This document shows, one piece after another, positions 56,146 through 64,000 of a stretch of 64,000 nt of DNA. The translations under genes were made by a program, and so were the position numbers. Under the pieces are notes generated by a model. It was not told where the DNA came from. It did no database searches and was given only the letters and a program-made list of their open reading frames with translations. The stretch's first letter is position 1. Every line of letters begins with the position of its first letter. Origin of the DNA: Streptomyces sp. CB02366 (GTDB lineage: Bacteria; Actinomycetota; Actinomycetes; Streptomycetales; Streptomycetaceae); NCBI RefSeq assembly GCF_001905905.1, contig NZ_LIVT01000001.1:975952-1039951 (forward strand), in the 5' to 3' direction.

Positions 56146-56845
56146 TCAGCCCTCCGGTCCGCGGTCTCCCGGGCGGTACGCCGCCGAGCTGCCGGAACCC
56201 GGCCTCGCGGCCCCCGGACCGGCCGCCGGCGCCTCCTCCGCCCCGGCCCTCGCGCCCTCCTCGGCGGCCCGGAGCCGGGCGCGTTCGAGGCGGAGGTGAA
56301 CATCTGCCTCCCAGGTGAAGCCCCTCCCCCCGGGGAGTCGGAGGCAGTCGCGCGCGACGCGGACGGCGGCCCCCTCGGCGAGCGGCGCGGCCCCCCGATC
56401 TCCGCCGGGTCGCCGGTCACGGCGGCCCCGGGGCGCGGACCGGTCCGGCGCGGGCGGGCCCGTCGACGCAGAGATGTTCGACCCTCCGGAACGGCCCCAT
56501 GGGCGATCCGAACTGCTCGCGCTCCCGGGCGTGTTGAACGACCGTCCCGGCGGGCCGGGCGGGACCGCGCGGCGGTGCGGGGGTGCGGCGACCGGGGGGG
56601 GAGCACACCCTCGCAGCGGAGCCGCCCCGCGTACGGGGGCGAGCCCCGGAACCGCCGGAGACGTGCTCCGCGCGGGTCCGGGAGACGGAGGAGCGGCTCG
56701 CCCACGGGTACGGCACGACCGAGGCCGCGACGACCACCCCGGGCCCTCGGACGACGGCGCCCCCGGAAGGGACGGCGCACCGCCTCGGGGGAACGGCCCC
56801 GGAGGGGCGCCGGCGGGCGGCGCCCCGCCGACGCCCCTCCGGTCG
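56146..56845 (-). pseudogene. Acyl-CoA dehydrogenase remnant (frameshifted, 5' truncated)
   Basis: Three frames carry recognisable acyl-CoA dehydrogenase C-terminal blocks in the right order: AREREQFGSPMGPFRRVEHL (near 56500), TGDPAEI, and AAVRVARDCLRL plus GGRGFTWEADVHLRLERAR (near 56290). The flavoprotein equivalents are the REQFG...HLC helix and the C-(V/L)-Q-(L/I)-H-GG-x-GFTWE motif. At least two frameshifts and one stop separate them. The N-terminal two-thirds are missing or unrecognisable up to the EF-hand gene. The 5' limit is approximate. Confidence 0.75.
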
Positions 56846-57367
56846 CTACGCGTCGGGCTCGATCACCGTGAAGTACACGGCGAACGCCGACACCACATCG
56901 CTCTCCGCGATCTTGCCGTCCCGGTCCGTGTCCAGGCTCTGGGCGGCCACGCCCGCGACCTCGGGGCCGGCGCCGAGGACCCGGAGCGCCCGCTCCACGT
57001 CCGCCACCGCCGCCCTGCCGTCGTTCCCCTCCCCGGCGAGCGCGATGACCGCCCGCAGGAAGGGGCGGGCGATCTCGGCGAACCGCTCGGGGTTGTCCCG
57101 GAGCCGCTTCACCGCCCCGCCCGCGAACTCCTCCCGGGTGACCCGCTGGTCCCCGTCCACGTCGGCGATCCCCGCCATGCCCTGCCAGAAGGCCTCGGCG
57201 CCGGTGTAGAGGGCCTGTCCCTTGTCGCAGCGGGCCGTCGTACCGAACTCGGTGAGCAGGCGGGCGGCCGCTGCGTTGAAATCGGCGCGATCGATGTAGC
57301 CGTTGCCGTCCTGGTCGAAGGCGGCGAAACGGTGCGCGATCTTGCGCTCGTACTCTGCGCTGTCCAT
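56846..57367 (-). CDS. EF-hand calcium-binding protein (calerythrin-like)
   Basis: 173 aa with four EF-hand positions. Loops 1 (DQDGNGYIDRAD), 2 (DVDGDQRVTREE) and 4 (DTDRDGKIAESD) keep the calcium ligands; loop 3 (EGNDGRAAVADV) looks degraded. No signal peptide, so it acts in the cytoplasm. Streptomyces have several such proteins linked to development. It lies upstream of the pseudogene and downstream of the STAS gene. Confidence 0.92.
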   Translation of the reverse strand: MDSAEYERKIAHRFAAFDQDGNGYIDRADFNAAAARLLTEFGTTARCDKGQALYTGAEAFWQGMAGIADVDGDQRVTREEFAGGAVKRLRDNPERFAEIARPFLRAVIALAGEGNDGRAAVADVERALRVLGAGPEVAGVAAQSLDTDRDGKIAESDVVSAFAVYFTVIEPDA

Positions 57368-57449
57368 GCGGGGAGCGTACGTCGCCGGGGACGCCCACGT
57401 GTCACCGTGCGGCGCTTCCTGTGTGACAACCCCGCATCACCGGGCCGCC

Positions 57450-57824
57450 TCACGCGCTCAGCGGCCTGCACTCCTCGTCGGTGGCGGACCGGGCGTCGGG
57501 GTAGACGTCGAAGAGGCGGCGCACGCCGAGGGCGCCGAGCACCTTGTTGACGTGCGACCCGTCCTCCGCGCCCCGGGCGGGGAGGATCAGCCGCAGCCGC
57601 CCCCCGCAGGACTTCATCAGGCGACGCGAGGCGATCAGCACGCCGACGCCGCTGGAGTCGCAGAAGAACACCTCGGACAGATCGAGCACCACGTCGTGCT
57701 GCCCCTCGGCCACCGCGTCGTGGACGGACTGCCGTACGACGGGTGAGGACACCAGATCCAGTTCGCCGCTCATGCGCAGCACGGTCCACGCCCCCTGCTC
57801 CGCCTCGTCCACAGTGAGCGTCAC
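57450..57824 (-). CDS. STAS-domain anti-anti-sigma factor
   Basis: 124 aa. The phosphorylation loop is CDSSGVGVL, where the second Ser is the usual target of an RsbW-type kinase. LDLVSSPVVRQ and RRLFDVYPD are typical of the family. The GTG at 57824 follows AGAGG; an ATG at 57908 would add 28 poorly conserved residues. The RsbW-like ATPase at 55229 and the sigma factor at 58159 are plausible partners. Confidence 0.92.
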   Translation of the reverse strand: MTLTVDEAEQGAWTVLRMSGELDLVSSPVVRQSVHDAVAEGQHDVVLDLSEVFFCDSSGVGVLIASRRLMKSCGGRLRLILPARGAEDGSHVNKVLGALGVRRLFDVYPDARSATDEECRPLSA

Positions 57825-58158
57825 GCGACTGGACCTCTCGTTCCGGGGCTCCCGGCGATGATCCGGAAGTTTCCGTTCCTCCTCGCGGCTGCCCCACCGC
57901 ACCTCCATGAAACACCGAGACGCCCGCGAAGGCCCAGGAGGTTTCCGATGAAAGGCGTGCTTCGGCCCGTTTTCGCTGATCAGATCGGCCGAGGAGGCGT
58001 CCCGGCCGAAAATCGACTACCGTCGTCGGCCACGTGCGCAGCGGGACGGATACGGCAAAGGGGCGTGCGCCGTTCATCCGGCGGACTACATTCGGTCCGC
58101 ACGGGCACGGGCAGGATGGATCACGGAGCTGGGCGACAGGCCGGGGGCTGGGGGGTTC
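57825..58158. other. Divergent region between STAS and sigma genes
   Basis: About 330 bp. It should hold both promoters. A GTT/TTTC-containing AT-richer segment at 57970-58020 includes CTACCGT. A short ORF with a perfect AGGAGG site at 57948 is probably accidental. Confidence 0.4.
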
Positions 58159-58752
58159 ATGGCGAAGGACACGGCACCCCGCTGGGACCGCAGGATGCAG
58201 CAGAGGCTGGCCCGCGGGGAGGCGGCGGCGCTCGGTGAGCTGTACGACCGGTTCGCCTCCCTGGTCCACAGCCAGGCGCACCGGATGCTCGACGACGAGG
58301 GCGCCGCCGACCTGGTGACCCGGGAGGTCTTCGCCCAGATCTGGGAGGACCCCGAGGAGTACGACCCGCAGCAGGGGTCGATGCGCGCCTGGGTGGCCCA
58401 CCTCACCCACCACCGGTCCGTCCAGCGCCTGCGCCGCGCCGCCGCCTCCTCGTACGCGGCCGAGCACGGCGAGGGCTCCGCGCCCGACCCCGAGGAGCTG
58501 GAGCAGCGCGTGCGCAGCGCCACGGCCGCCGCCCGCGCCGACTACATCGTCTCCTCCATGCCCGCGCCGCTGCGGCAGGCGCTGAAGCTGGCCTACGTCG
58601 ACCGCCGGGACTACCGGCGGGCCGCCGTCGATCTCGGGGTCACCGAGGACGAGGCGCGCCGCAGGCTCCGGCTCGGCCTGCAACTGCTCTCCACGGCGAA
58701 CGACGGCCCGCGCGAAGGGACCGCGCCGCCCGGTTACGGACGGGTCCGGTGA
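58159..58752 (+). CDS. ECF-like RNA polymerase sigma factor
   Basis: 197 aa. Region 2 (about 18-90; LGELYDRFASLVHSQAHRML...QIWEDPEEYDPQQGSMRAWV) and region 4 (about 120-180; PLRQALKLAYVDRRDYRRAAVDLGVTEDEARRRLRLGL) are complete. It fits the SigK/ECF19-like group, whose partners are zinc-finger anti-sigma factors. Its TGA overlaps the GTG of the next gene as GTGA. Confidence 0.93.
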   Translation: MAKDTAPRWDRRMQQRLARGEAAALGELYDRFASLVHSQAHRMLDDEGAADLVTREVFAQIWEDPEEYDPQQGSMRAWVAHLTHHRSVQRLRRAAASSYAAEHGEGSAPDPEELEQRVRSATAAARADYIVSSMPAPLRQALKLAYVDRRDYRRAAVDLGVTEDEARRRLRLGLQLLSTANDGPREGTAPPGYGRVR

Positions 58753-60215
58753 GCGGCGGCGGACGCGCGAGCGAAGGGGACGAGGAGGGCGTCCGCGGGG
58801 CCCGCCGGATACCGGGGCCGCGCGGGGCGGCGGACGACCTCGACCTGGCCTCCGTACCGCTTCCTCCCCTGCCGCCGCCGGGCGGCGGGACCCCCGGCGA
58901 GGCCGTACCGGGGCAGTCCGCTCCGGACGCGGCGGACGGGCCCCATGCGGGCGGGCCCGCGCCCTCCGGGCCGTACGGAGCCGAGGAACCCGAGGAACCC
59001 CAGGAGCCCGACGAACCCGGTCCGGACGTTCCGGACGAGACCGGGCCCTCCGCTCCGGACGAGCCCGGACCGGTCGCGGGGGCGGCTGCTCCCGCCAGTG
59101 CCCCGGAGCCGTTCATGAGCGCCGGGCCGGTCCTTCCCCACCGCGTCCTCCAGTCCCTCCTCGGAGCCTGGGCGCTGTCCGTGTGCTCGGCCGAGGAGGC
59201 CGCCGCGGTGGAGGACCACCTCACCGGGTGCGGCCCGTGCGCGGGCGAGGCGGCGCGGCTCCGGGAGGCGGTGGGGCTCCTGCACTCCGACGGCTCCCTG
59301 GACATCGACCCGACCCTGCGGTCGCGGGTGGTGGACGGTTGCCTGAGCCGCCGGCCGGCCCGGATCCCGATACCGGAGTGGGCCGCCCCGTACGACGCGG
59401 AGACCGCCCGGCTCGACGCGCTGCTCCGCGACATCGGGGACGCCGACTGGCACGCGCCGGTGCGGCTGCGATGGTACGAACGGGAGCGCGAGGCCGACCG
59501 CAGGACCACGGTCGCCGGGGTGATCGGCCATCTGGCGGCGGTCGACGGGCTGCTGTCCGCGGCGCTCGGCCTCGACGACCCGCTCGGCGGCGAGGCCCCG
59601 CTGGATCCCACCGAGCGCACCGAGGCGTACTGGTCGCGGGCGGGGCGGCCGCTCACCCGGGCCGTCCGCGAGCCCTGGCGGGCCCAGAGCCACGAGCTGA
59701 TCCGCACGGCCTCCTTCGACGGACGGGCCGCCGCCGGGACCCCCGTCCCCTACGGGGCCTTCACCCTGCCGCTCCAGGACGCCGTCGTGGAGCGGGCCTT
59801 CGAGTGCTGGGTGCACGGCGGGGACATCGCCGACGCCGTCGACTACCCGTACCCGGCCCCCTCGGCGGCCCATCTGCACCTGATGATCGGCCTGGCGGTC
59901 CGGATGCTCCCGGCCGCCCTCGCGGCCCGCCGCGCCGGACCCGCGAGGGGCCCCGTCGCCGCCGGGAAGCCGGGCCGCTCGCTCCACCTGGAGATCGAGG
60001 GCCACGGCGGAGGCGACTGGTACATCGCGCTGGACTCGACGGACGTCACCGGTTCACCCGAGCACGCGGTGGCGCAGGTGGCCCTGGACGGCGTCGAGTT
60101 CTGCCGGCTCGTCGCGGGCCGCATCTCCCCGGTGGAAGCGGCGGCGGGCCAGGAGGGCGACCGCGAGGCCATCCGCGACGTGCTGTTCGCGACGGCCTCG
60201 CTCAGCCGGCTCTAG
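58749..60215 (+). CDS. Zinc-finger anti-sigma factor with maleylpyruvate-isomerase-like region
   Basis: 488 aa. Residues 1-120 are Pro/Glu-rich. A putative zf-HC2 (ZAS) domain at about 130-185 has C146, H157, C161 and C164 in H-x3-C-x2-C form. After about 215 comes a mycothiol-dependent maleylpyruvate isomerase (DinB-like) domain (TVAGVIGHLAAVDGLLSAAL) and then an SCP2-like C-terminal part (about 395-488). No transmembrane helix is seen, so it is cytoplasmic. Coupling to the sigma gene marks it as the cognate anti-sigma factor. The zinc site and DinB-like fold suggest thiol or redox sensing. Confidence 0.85.
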   Translation: MSGGGRASEGDEEGVRGARRIPGPRGAADDLDLASVPLPPLPPPGGGTPGEAVPGQSAPDAADGPHAGGPAPSGPYGAEEPEEPQEPDEPGPDVPDETGPSAPDEPGPVAGAAAPASAPEPFMSAGPVLPHRVLQSLLGAWALSVCSAEEAAAVEDHLTGCGPCAGEAARLREAVGLLHSDGSLDIDPTLRSRVVDGCLSRRPARIPIPEWAAPYDAETARLDALLRDIGDADWHAPVRLRWYEREREADRRTTVAGVIGHLAAVDGLLSAALGLDDPLGGEAPLDPTERTEAYWSRAGRPLTRAVREPWRAQSHELIRTASFDGRAAAGTPVPYGAFTLPLQDAVVERAFECWVHGGDIADAVDYPYPAPSAAHLHLMIGLAVRMLPAALAARRAGPARGPVAAGKPGRSLHLEIEGHGGGDWYIALDSTDVTGSPEHAVAQVALDGVEFCRLVAGRISPVEAAAGQEGDREAIRDVLFATASLSRL

Positions 60216-60252
60216 GTTGCGGCCACGCTCCGCCGCCCGCCTCGGGGCCCGG

Positions 60253-61155
60253 TCAGGCGAAGACCACCGTACGGCGGCCGTTGAGCAGGATGCGCCGCTC
60301 CGCGTGCCACTTCACCGCACGCGCCAGCGCCTGGCACTCCACGTCGCGGCCGATGGCGACCAGCTGGTCCGGGATCACGTCGTGGCCGACGCGCTCGACC
60401 TCCTGCTCGATGATCGGGCCCTCGTCGAGGTCGGCGGTGACGTAGTGGGCGGTCGCGCCGATCAGCTTCACACCGCGCGCGTGCGCCTGGTGGTAGGGCT
60501 TGGCGCCCTTGAAGCTCGGCAGGAACGAGTGGTGGATGTTGATGATCCGGCCGCTGAGCCGCTTGCACAGGTCGTCGGAGAGGACCTGCATGTAGCGGGC
60601 CAGGACGACCAGCTCGACGTCCTCCGCGCGGACCAGCTCCAGCAGCGCGGCCTCGGCCTCCGGCTTGTTCTCCTTGGTCACCGGCAGGTGGCGGAAGGGA
60701 ATGCCGTACGAGGCCACCAGCTCGGCGAAGTCCGTGTGGTTGGAGACGACGGCCGCGATCTCGACCGGCAGCGCCCCGGTACGGGAGCGGAACAGCAGGT
60801 CGTTGAGGCAGTGGCCGAACTTGCTGACCATGAGCACGATCCGCATGCGCTCGGCCGACCGGTGGATCTGCCACTCCATGCCGAAGGCGTCCCCGATCGC
60901 GGCGAAGCTGGCGCGCAGCTTGTCCACCGTGACCCCGGCGTCCGCCGAGAAGTGGACGCGCATGAAGAACAGGCCCGTGTCGTGGTCCCCGAACTGCTGG
61001 CTGTCCTCGATGTTGCAGCCGGTCATGAAGAGATAGCTCGACACGGCGTGCACGATGCCCTGTTTGTCCGGGCAGGAGAGCGTGAGGACGTACTGCTCGG
61101 TCGCGGCTGCGGCGGCCGAGGGGGCGGCTGAGGGGGCGGGCTGCGGCGCGGTCAT
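60253..61155 (-). CDS. purU: Formyltetrahydrofolate deformylase
   Basis: 300 aa. It hydrolyses 10-formyl-THF to formate and THF, balancing one-carbon pools. N-terminal ACT domain (about 20-100; LTLSCPDKQGIVHAVSSYL) and C-terminal formyltransferase domain (about 105-300) with the Asn-His-Asp triad in INIHHSFLPSF and HYVTADLDEGPII. An Ala-rich stretch of about 18 residues precedes the ACT domain. GAGG lies directly against the ATG. Confidence 0.95.
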   Translation of the reverse strand: MTAPQPAPSAAPSAAAAATEQYVLTLSCPDKQGIVHAVSSYLFMTGCNIEDSQQFGDHDTGLFFMRVHFSADAGVTVDKLRASFAAIGDAFGMEWQIHRSAERMRIVLMVSKFGHCLNDLLFRSRTGALPVEIAAVVSNHTDFAELVASYGIPFRHLPVTKENKPEAEAALLELVRAEDVELVVLARYMQVLSDDLCKRLSGRIINIHHSFLPSFKGAKPYHQAHARGVKLIGATAHYVTADLDEGPIIEQEVERVGHDVIPDQLVAIGRDVECQALARAVKWHAERRILLNGRRTVVFA

Positions 61156-61183
61156 CCTCGTAGGGTGCCACACCGGCCGGAGG

Positions 61184-61681
61184 CTAGGCGGCCCTGGTCA
61201 TGATGCGGATGACGTCCAGCGAGTGCGGCGGTATGTCCGGATCCTCCGCGTCGTTGGTGGCGAGCATCACATGGGCCTCGCGCGCCGCGTGGACGGCCTC
61301 GGCCCATCCGGGGTGCTCCAGATAGGCGGAGACGGGGGCGTCCGCGCCGACCTGGTGCATGATCCGCAGCACCTGCAAGGCCGCGGCGTCCACCGCGGCG
61401 GCCTCGGCGGAGTCCCGGAATATGGTGCCCACGTACTTCTCGGCGGACCAGTTGTCGAGCCAGGTGTCCTCGACCAGGCGGTACACGGCGTCGGTGACGT
61501 CCCCGTACCCTTCCCGGCCGGCCAGCCAGCACGCGTGGTGGAAGGCGGGGTCGGAGAGCATGTGCAGCGCCGAGCGCACGTTGGTGCGCCAGCGCCACCA
61601 CGGCATGTCAGTGAGCGGCATGCCGCCCATGTTGGAGGAGCGACGGCCGCGACGGGAAGAGTTCTCCGAACCTTGCTGCAC
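61184..61681 (-). CDS. SCO4402-type conserved actinobacterial protein
   Basis: 165 aa, mostly helical, soluble. The core begins MGGMPLTDMPWWRWRTNVRS and includes CWLAGREGYGDVTDAVYRLVEDTWLDNWSAEKYVGTIFRDS. It looks like a Streptomyces-conserved family named after SCO4402; function is unknown. The GTG at 61681 stands 8 nt after TACGAT, fitting a leaderless mRNA; internal ATGs at 61630 or 61621 are alternatives. purU follows 28 bp downstream and may share the mRNA. Confidence 0.8.
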   Translation of the reverse strand: MQQGSENSSRRGRRSSNMGGMPLTDMPWWRWRTNVRSALHMLSDPAFHHACWLAGREGYGDVTDAVYRLVEDTWLDNWSAEKYVGTIFRDSAEAAAVDAAALQVLRIMHQVGADAPVSAYLEHPGWAEAVHAAREAHVMLATNDAEDPDIPPHSLDVIRIMTRAA

Positions 61682-61689
61682 GGTCGTCG

Positions 61690-61695
61690 ATCGTA
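61690..61695 (-). promoter_or_regulatory. Candidate -10 for leaderless SCO4402-type mRNA
   Basis: TACGAT (minus strand), 8 nt before the GTG. Confidence 0.35.
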
Positions 61696-61804
61696 CGTTC
61701 CTTCACGCCTCCTCCGTACGGGCCCCCGCAATTCACCTCGACGTCACCGAGCGTTGAGGGTCGCACACCGCGCCGTTACCCGGAGGGCGGAAGGGTCGTG
61801 GCCC

Positions 61805-63097
61805 ATGACCGGACGGCGACGCCCCCTCTCCTCCCGCCCCTTGCCGGGCCTCATCGGCGCGACGGCGGCGGGGGCGGTGCTGCTGTCCGGCTGTGGCGTG
61901 CTCCCTGGGACCTCGGGGGGATCCAGGGAGCCCGTCACGGTGATGACCTGGGCTCCCGACCGCGCGGAGGACGTCAACGGGGTGAAGGAGGCCGGTGTCC
62001 CCGCGATGGCGCAGACGTACGCCCGCTGGGTCAACGACACCGGCGGCATCGACGGCCGCGAGCTGCGGGTGGTGGTCTGCGACGAGGGCGACACCACGCT
62101 CGGCGCGGAGCGGTGCGCCCGGGAGGCCGTGGAGAAGAGGGTGGCCGCCGTCGTCGGCTCGTACAGCCGCCACGGCCAGAGCTTCATGCCCGCCCTGGAA
62201 GCGGGCGGCGTCCCGTACATCGGCGGCTACGGGGCCTCCCCCGAGGAGTTCAGCAGCTACCTCTCGTACCCCGTCAACGGCGGCCAGCCGGCCCTGCTGG
62301 CCGGTCACGGGCGGCAGCTGGGACGCAGCTGCGAGCGGGTTTCGCTGGTGCGCCCCGACTCGATCGGCGGCGACGGGATGCCGCCGCTCCTGAACAACGG
62401 GCTGCTCGCCGCCGACCGGCCCGCCTCCACCGACATCGTGGCCCCGCTGGACGCCACCTCCTACGACGAGCAGGCCGCCCAGGCGCTGCGGGGGTCCGGG
62501 GGCGGCTGTGTGACGGCGGTGCTCGGCGCCGGTACGGAGACCTTCTTCGACTCCTTCCGGCGGCTGGAGCCGGACGGCGGGCGGGTCAGGATCTCCTCCG
62601 TGCTCGGCAGCGTCAGCCAGCCGCTCATCAACCGCACGGGCGGCCGGAACAGCCCCTTCGAGGGCGCCTACGTCACCGGCTGGTACCCGGACGCGAAGAA
62701 CCCGCGCTGGAAGCAGATGCGCGAGGTGGTCGCCACCTACGCCTTCGGGGACAACCGCATCGACCCGGACGACACCGCGGTGCAGACGACGTGGATCGCG
62801 TACACGGCGCTGCGGGCGGCCGTCCGGGCGGTCGGCGACGAGGACGTCACCCCGGGGCGGATCACCGCCGCCCTCAACCGGGGCGTCGAGGTGGACACCG
62901 GCGGCCTCACCCCGAAGCTCCGGTGGCGCTTCGGGGATCTGGTCGGCACGGCGGGCTACCCGCGCATCGTCAATACGAAGGTGACGTTCCAGGTGGTCCG
63001 GGACGGCCGCCTCACCGCTCAGAAGAAGGGCTTCGTGGACGTCCAGGAAGCCCTGACGGACGCCCCGCTCGGCCAGGGCGGGTCCGGCGGGTCCTGA
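61805..63097 (+). CDS. Orphan substrate-binding lipoprotein (branched-chain amino acid receptor type)
   Basis: 430 aa. The signal peptide ends in the lipobox LLSGC (about residues 25-29). The mature protein is a periplasmic-binding-protein type I (LivJ/ANF receptor) fold: PAMAQTYARWVNDTGGIDGRELRVVVCDEGDT is the usual N-terminal signature. No permease or ATPase gene is next to it, so it may serve a remote transporter or act as a sensor. GGAAGGG lies upstream of the ATG. Confidence 0.87.
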   Translation: MTGRRRPLSSRPLPGLIGATAAGAVLLSGCGVLPGTSGGSREPVTVMTWAPDRAEDVNGVKEAGVPAMAQTYARWVNDTGGIDGRELRVVVCDEGDTTLGAERCAREAVEKRVAAVVGSYSRHGQSFMPALEAGGVPYIGGYGASPEEFSSYLSYPVNGGQPALLAGHGRQLGRSCERVSLVRPDSIGGDGMPPLLNNGLLAADRPASTDIVAPLDATSYDEQAAQALRGSGGGCVTAVLGAGTETFFDSFRRLEPDGGRVRISSVLGSVSQPLINRTGGRNSPFEGAYVTGWYPDAKNPRWKQMREVVATYAFGDNRIDPDDTAVQTTWIAYTALRAAVRAVGDEDVTPGRITAALNRGVEVDTGGLTPKLRWRFGDLVGTAGYPRIVNTKVTFQVVRDGRLTAQKKGFVDVQEALTDAPLGQGGSGGS

Positions 63098-63152
63098 CCC
63101 CGCCCCCGGCGGCGTCGGCGCCCCGGCATCGGCACGGCATCGGCACGGCATC

Positions 63153-63179
63153 GGCACGGCGCCCGCGGGACGCCGTGCC
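63153..63179. terminator. Hairpin terminator between convergent genes
   Basis: GGCACGGCG/CGCCGTGCC with a 9-nt loop. Three direct 11-bp repeats (CATCGGCACGG, 63127-63159) run into it. Confidence 0.65.
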
Positions 63180-63188
63180 CGCCCCCGG

Positions 63189-64000
63189 CTACAGCTCGGT
63201 GTACGCGTGCTCGGTGAGGCCGTACTTGCCCGCGATCACGTTCCAGAGCCGGGACGCCTCGCGCTTGGCCTGGGTGGCCACCCCGCTCTGCTGGTTGCCC
63301 TTGGCCGTCTCGTTCGTCGACCGGGCGTGGCCGCCCTTGCAGACGGACTTGTTCTTCTTGGCCTGCCGCGCCCAGGTGGCGTAGTGCTCGTCGGCTGCCG
63401 CCGACGCCTTCCAGGCCCGGTTCAGCGCGGCGACCAGCTCCGCCTGCCGCGGAAGCTTGTCCACGGTCAGCCCGTCGAGCCGGGTCACCAGGTCACGGCG
63501 CTGCTGGGCGGCGCCCCGGAGATCGGCGTTCGCCCGGTCCAGGTCCTTGCAGGACTTGATCTTCTCCACCGCGCTGATCACCGCCGCCCGGCTGTCGTTG
63601 CTGTCGGCCAGCAGCTTGTCCAGCGCCTCGGCCTGCGGCTTGGCCGGGTCGGGCGGCGCGGCCTCGGTGCTGGGACCGGTGGGCCGCGAACTCTGCGAGG
63701 CGACCGGCTGCTTGTCGTCGTCCGGGCCGTCGCCGCCGCTCATCAGCGCGCCCGCGCCGAGACCGATGACCGCGCAGCCGACGACGACGGCGGCGATCAG
63801 CGGAACGTGGGCGGACCGCCGACGCGGGGGGGCGCCGTCGTGCTGGGCCGTCCCGGCCTGCTCCGGGCGGCTCTGGAAGCCCCGGGCCCCGGAGTCGTGA
63901 CCGCCGCCGGGCGCCTGCGGGGGGCCGCCCTGGGGCCGGGGGGCCTGCCGCTGGTACGGGGACGGGGCCGGGGGGCCCGCGTCGAACTGGGGCAACTGCT
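63189..64000 (-). CDS. Membrane-anchored protein of unknown function (partial, 5' end outside window)
   Basis: At least 270 codons. A Pro/Gln-rich cytoplasmic stretch leads to one transmembrane helix (HVPLIAAVVVGCAVIGLGAGALM), a Ser/Pro-rich linker and an extracytoplasmic helical domain with two Cys (KSCKDL, KSVCKGG) that could be disulfide-bonded. The frame continues past the right edge, so the true start is not seen. The N-terminal composition suggests a zinc-ribbon or kinase-like tail upstream, but this cannot be checked here. Confidence 0.75.
   Translation of the reverse strand, partial: QLPQFDAGPPAPSPYQRQAPRPQGGPPQAPGGGHDSGARGFQSRPEQAGTAQHDGAPPRRRSAHVPLIAAVVVGCAVIGLGAGALMSGGDGPDDDKQPVASQSSRPTGPSTEAAPPDPAKPQAEALDKLLADSNDSRAAVISAVEKIKSCKDLDRANADLRGAAQQRRDLVTRLDGLTVDKLPRQAELVAALNRAWKASAAADEHYATWARQAKKNKSVCKGGHARSTNETAKGNQQSGVATQAKREASRLWNVIAGKYGLTEHAYTEL

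Noticed and set aside
56315-57550. A 411-codon plus-strand frame over the EF-hand gene and pseudogene
   Set aside because: Its second half is antisense to the clear EF-hand gene, and the first half is antisense to acyl-CoA dehydrogenase motifs.
57948-58238. Small gene with perfect AGGAGG site before the sigma gene
   Set aside because: Product is low complexity, runs into the sigma gene in another frame and shows weak coding bias.
63127-63159. 11-bp repeats between convergent genes as iterons
   Set aside because: Only three copies, merging into a terminator stem; simple slippage is enough to explain them.

Overview
The window is chromosomal DNA from a high-GC actinobacterium, almost certainly a Streptomyces. 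Third codon positions are nearly all G or C, GTG starts and 4-bp ATGA/GTGA overlaps are common, complex I is followed by futalosine-pathway (mqn) menaquinone genes, and a complete afsK-afsR-afsS locus is present. I recognise about 55 protein genes, one initiator tRNA, one pseudogene, several hairpin terminators and a number of candidate promoters and operators. All identifications come from reading the sequence; no database search was run.

Layout. 1-9795 (minus): the front of the nuo operon, nuoA to nuoI, tightly coupled, with nuoI cut by the left edge and a Rex-type operator upstream of nuoA. 9796-15000: a gene-poor stretch with a secreted NlpC/P60 hydrolase, a Cml-type drug exporter with a possible leader peptide, a small acidic peptide gene and a CGNR zinc-finger regulator. 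15024-25697: an MFS exporter and a menaquinone neighbourhood (geranylgeranyl-reductase-like protein, menG, mqnC, mqnA), plus a Ser/Thr kinase, a secreted DUF3152 protein and a small amidohydrolase-like protein. 26042-26245: a cold-shock gene with a long structured leader. 26361-34061: a dipeptide/oligopeptide ABC operon with a C45 (penicillin acyltransferase-type) hydrolase, divergent from an RpiR regulator. 34183-35010: a MerR regulator.

35322-42860: the afs locus. AfsR (SARP/NB-ARC/TPR), AfsS (50 residues, three D-Q-H-A-T repeats) and AfsK (kinase plus PQQ-type propeller) are all present. The promoter of afsS carries 11-bp direct repeats at the spacing expected for AfsR. Two small exported or membrane proteins lie between afsS and afsK. 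43263-49531: VOC proteins, TetR and AraC regulators, a PdxH-like oxidase, a flavin monooxygenase and an AhpD-like protein whose promoter matches the ECF41 sigma consensus exactly. 49622-55140: NmrA-type reductase, tRNA-fMet, two MFS exporters, DUF2809 and a GlxA/AraC regulator.

55229-60215: a signalling cluster with an RsbW-like ATPase, an acyl-CoA dehydrogenase pseudogene, an EF-hand protein, a STAS anti-anti-sigma factor and a sigma factor coupled to an unusual zinc-finger anti-sigma protein that carries a maleylpyruvate-isomerase-like region. 60253-64000: purU, an SCO4402-type protein, an orphan substrate-binding lipoprotein and a membrane-anchored protein cut by the right edge.

Main themes are respiration (complex I and its menaquinone acceptor), global control of secondary metabolism (AfsK/R/S) and partner-switch/ECF signalling. 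The items most worth follow-up are the ECF41 promoter, the sigma/anti-sigma fusion, the Rex and AfsR operators, the csp leader, the DnaA-box-like cluster near 44.2 kb, and the leader ORF and hairpin upstream of the Cml-type exporter.
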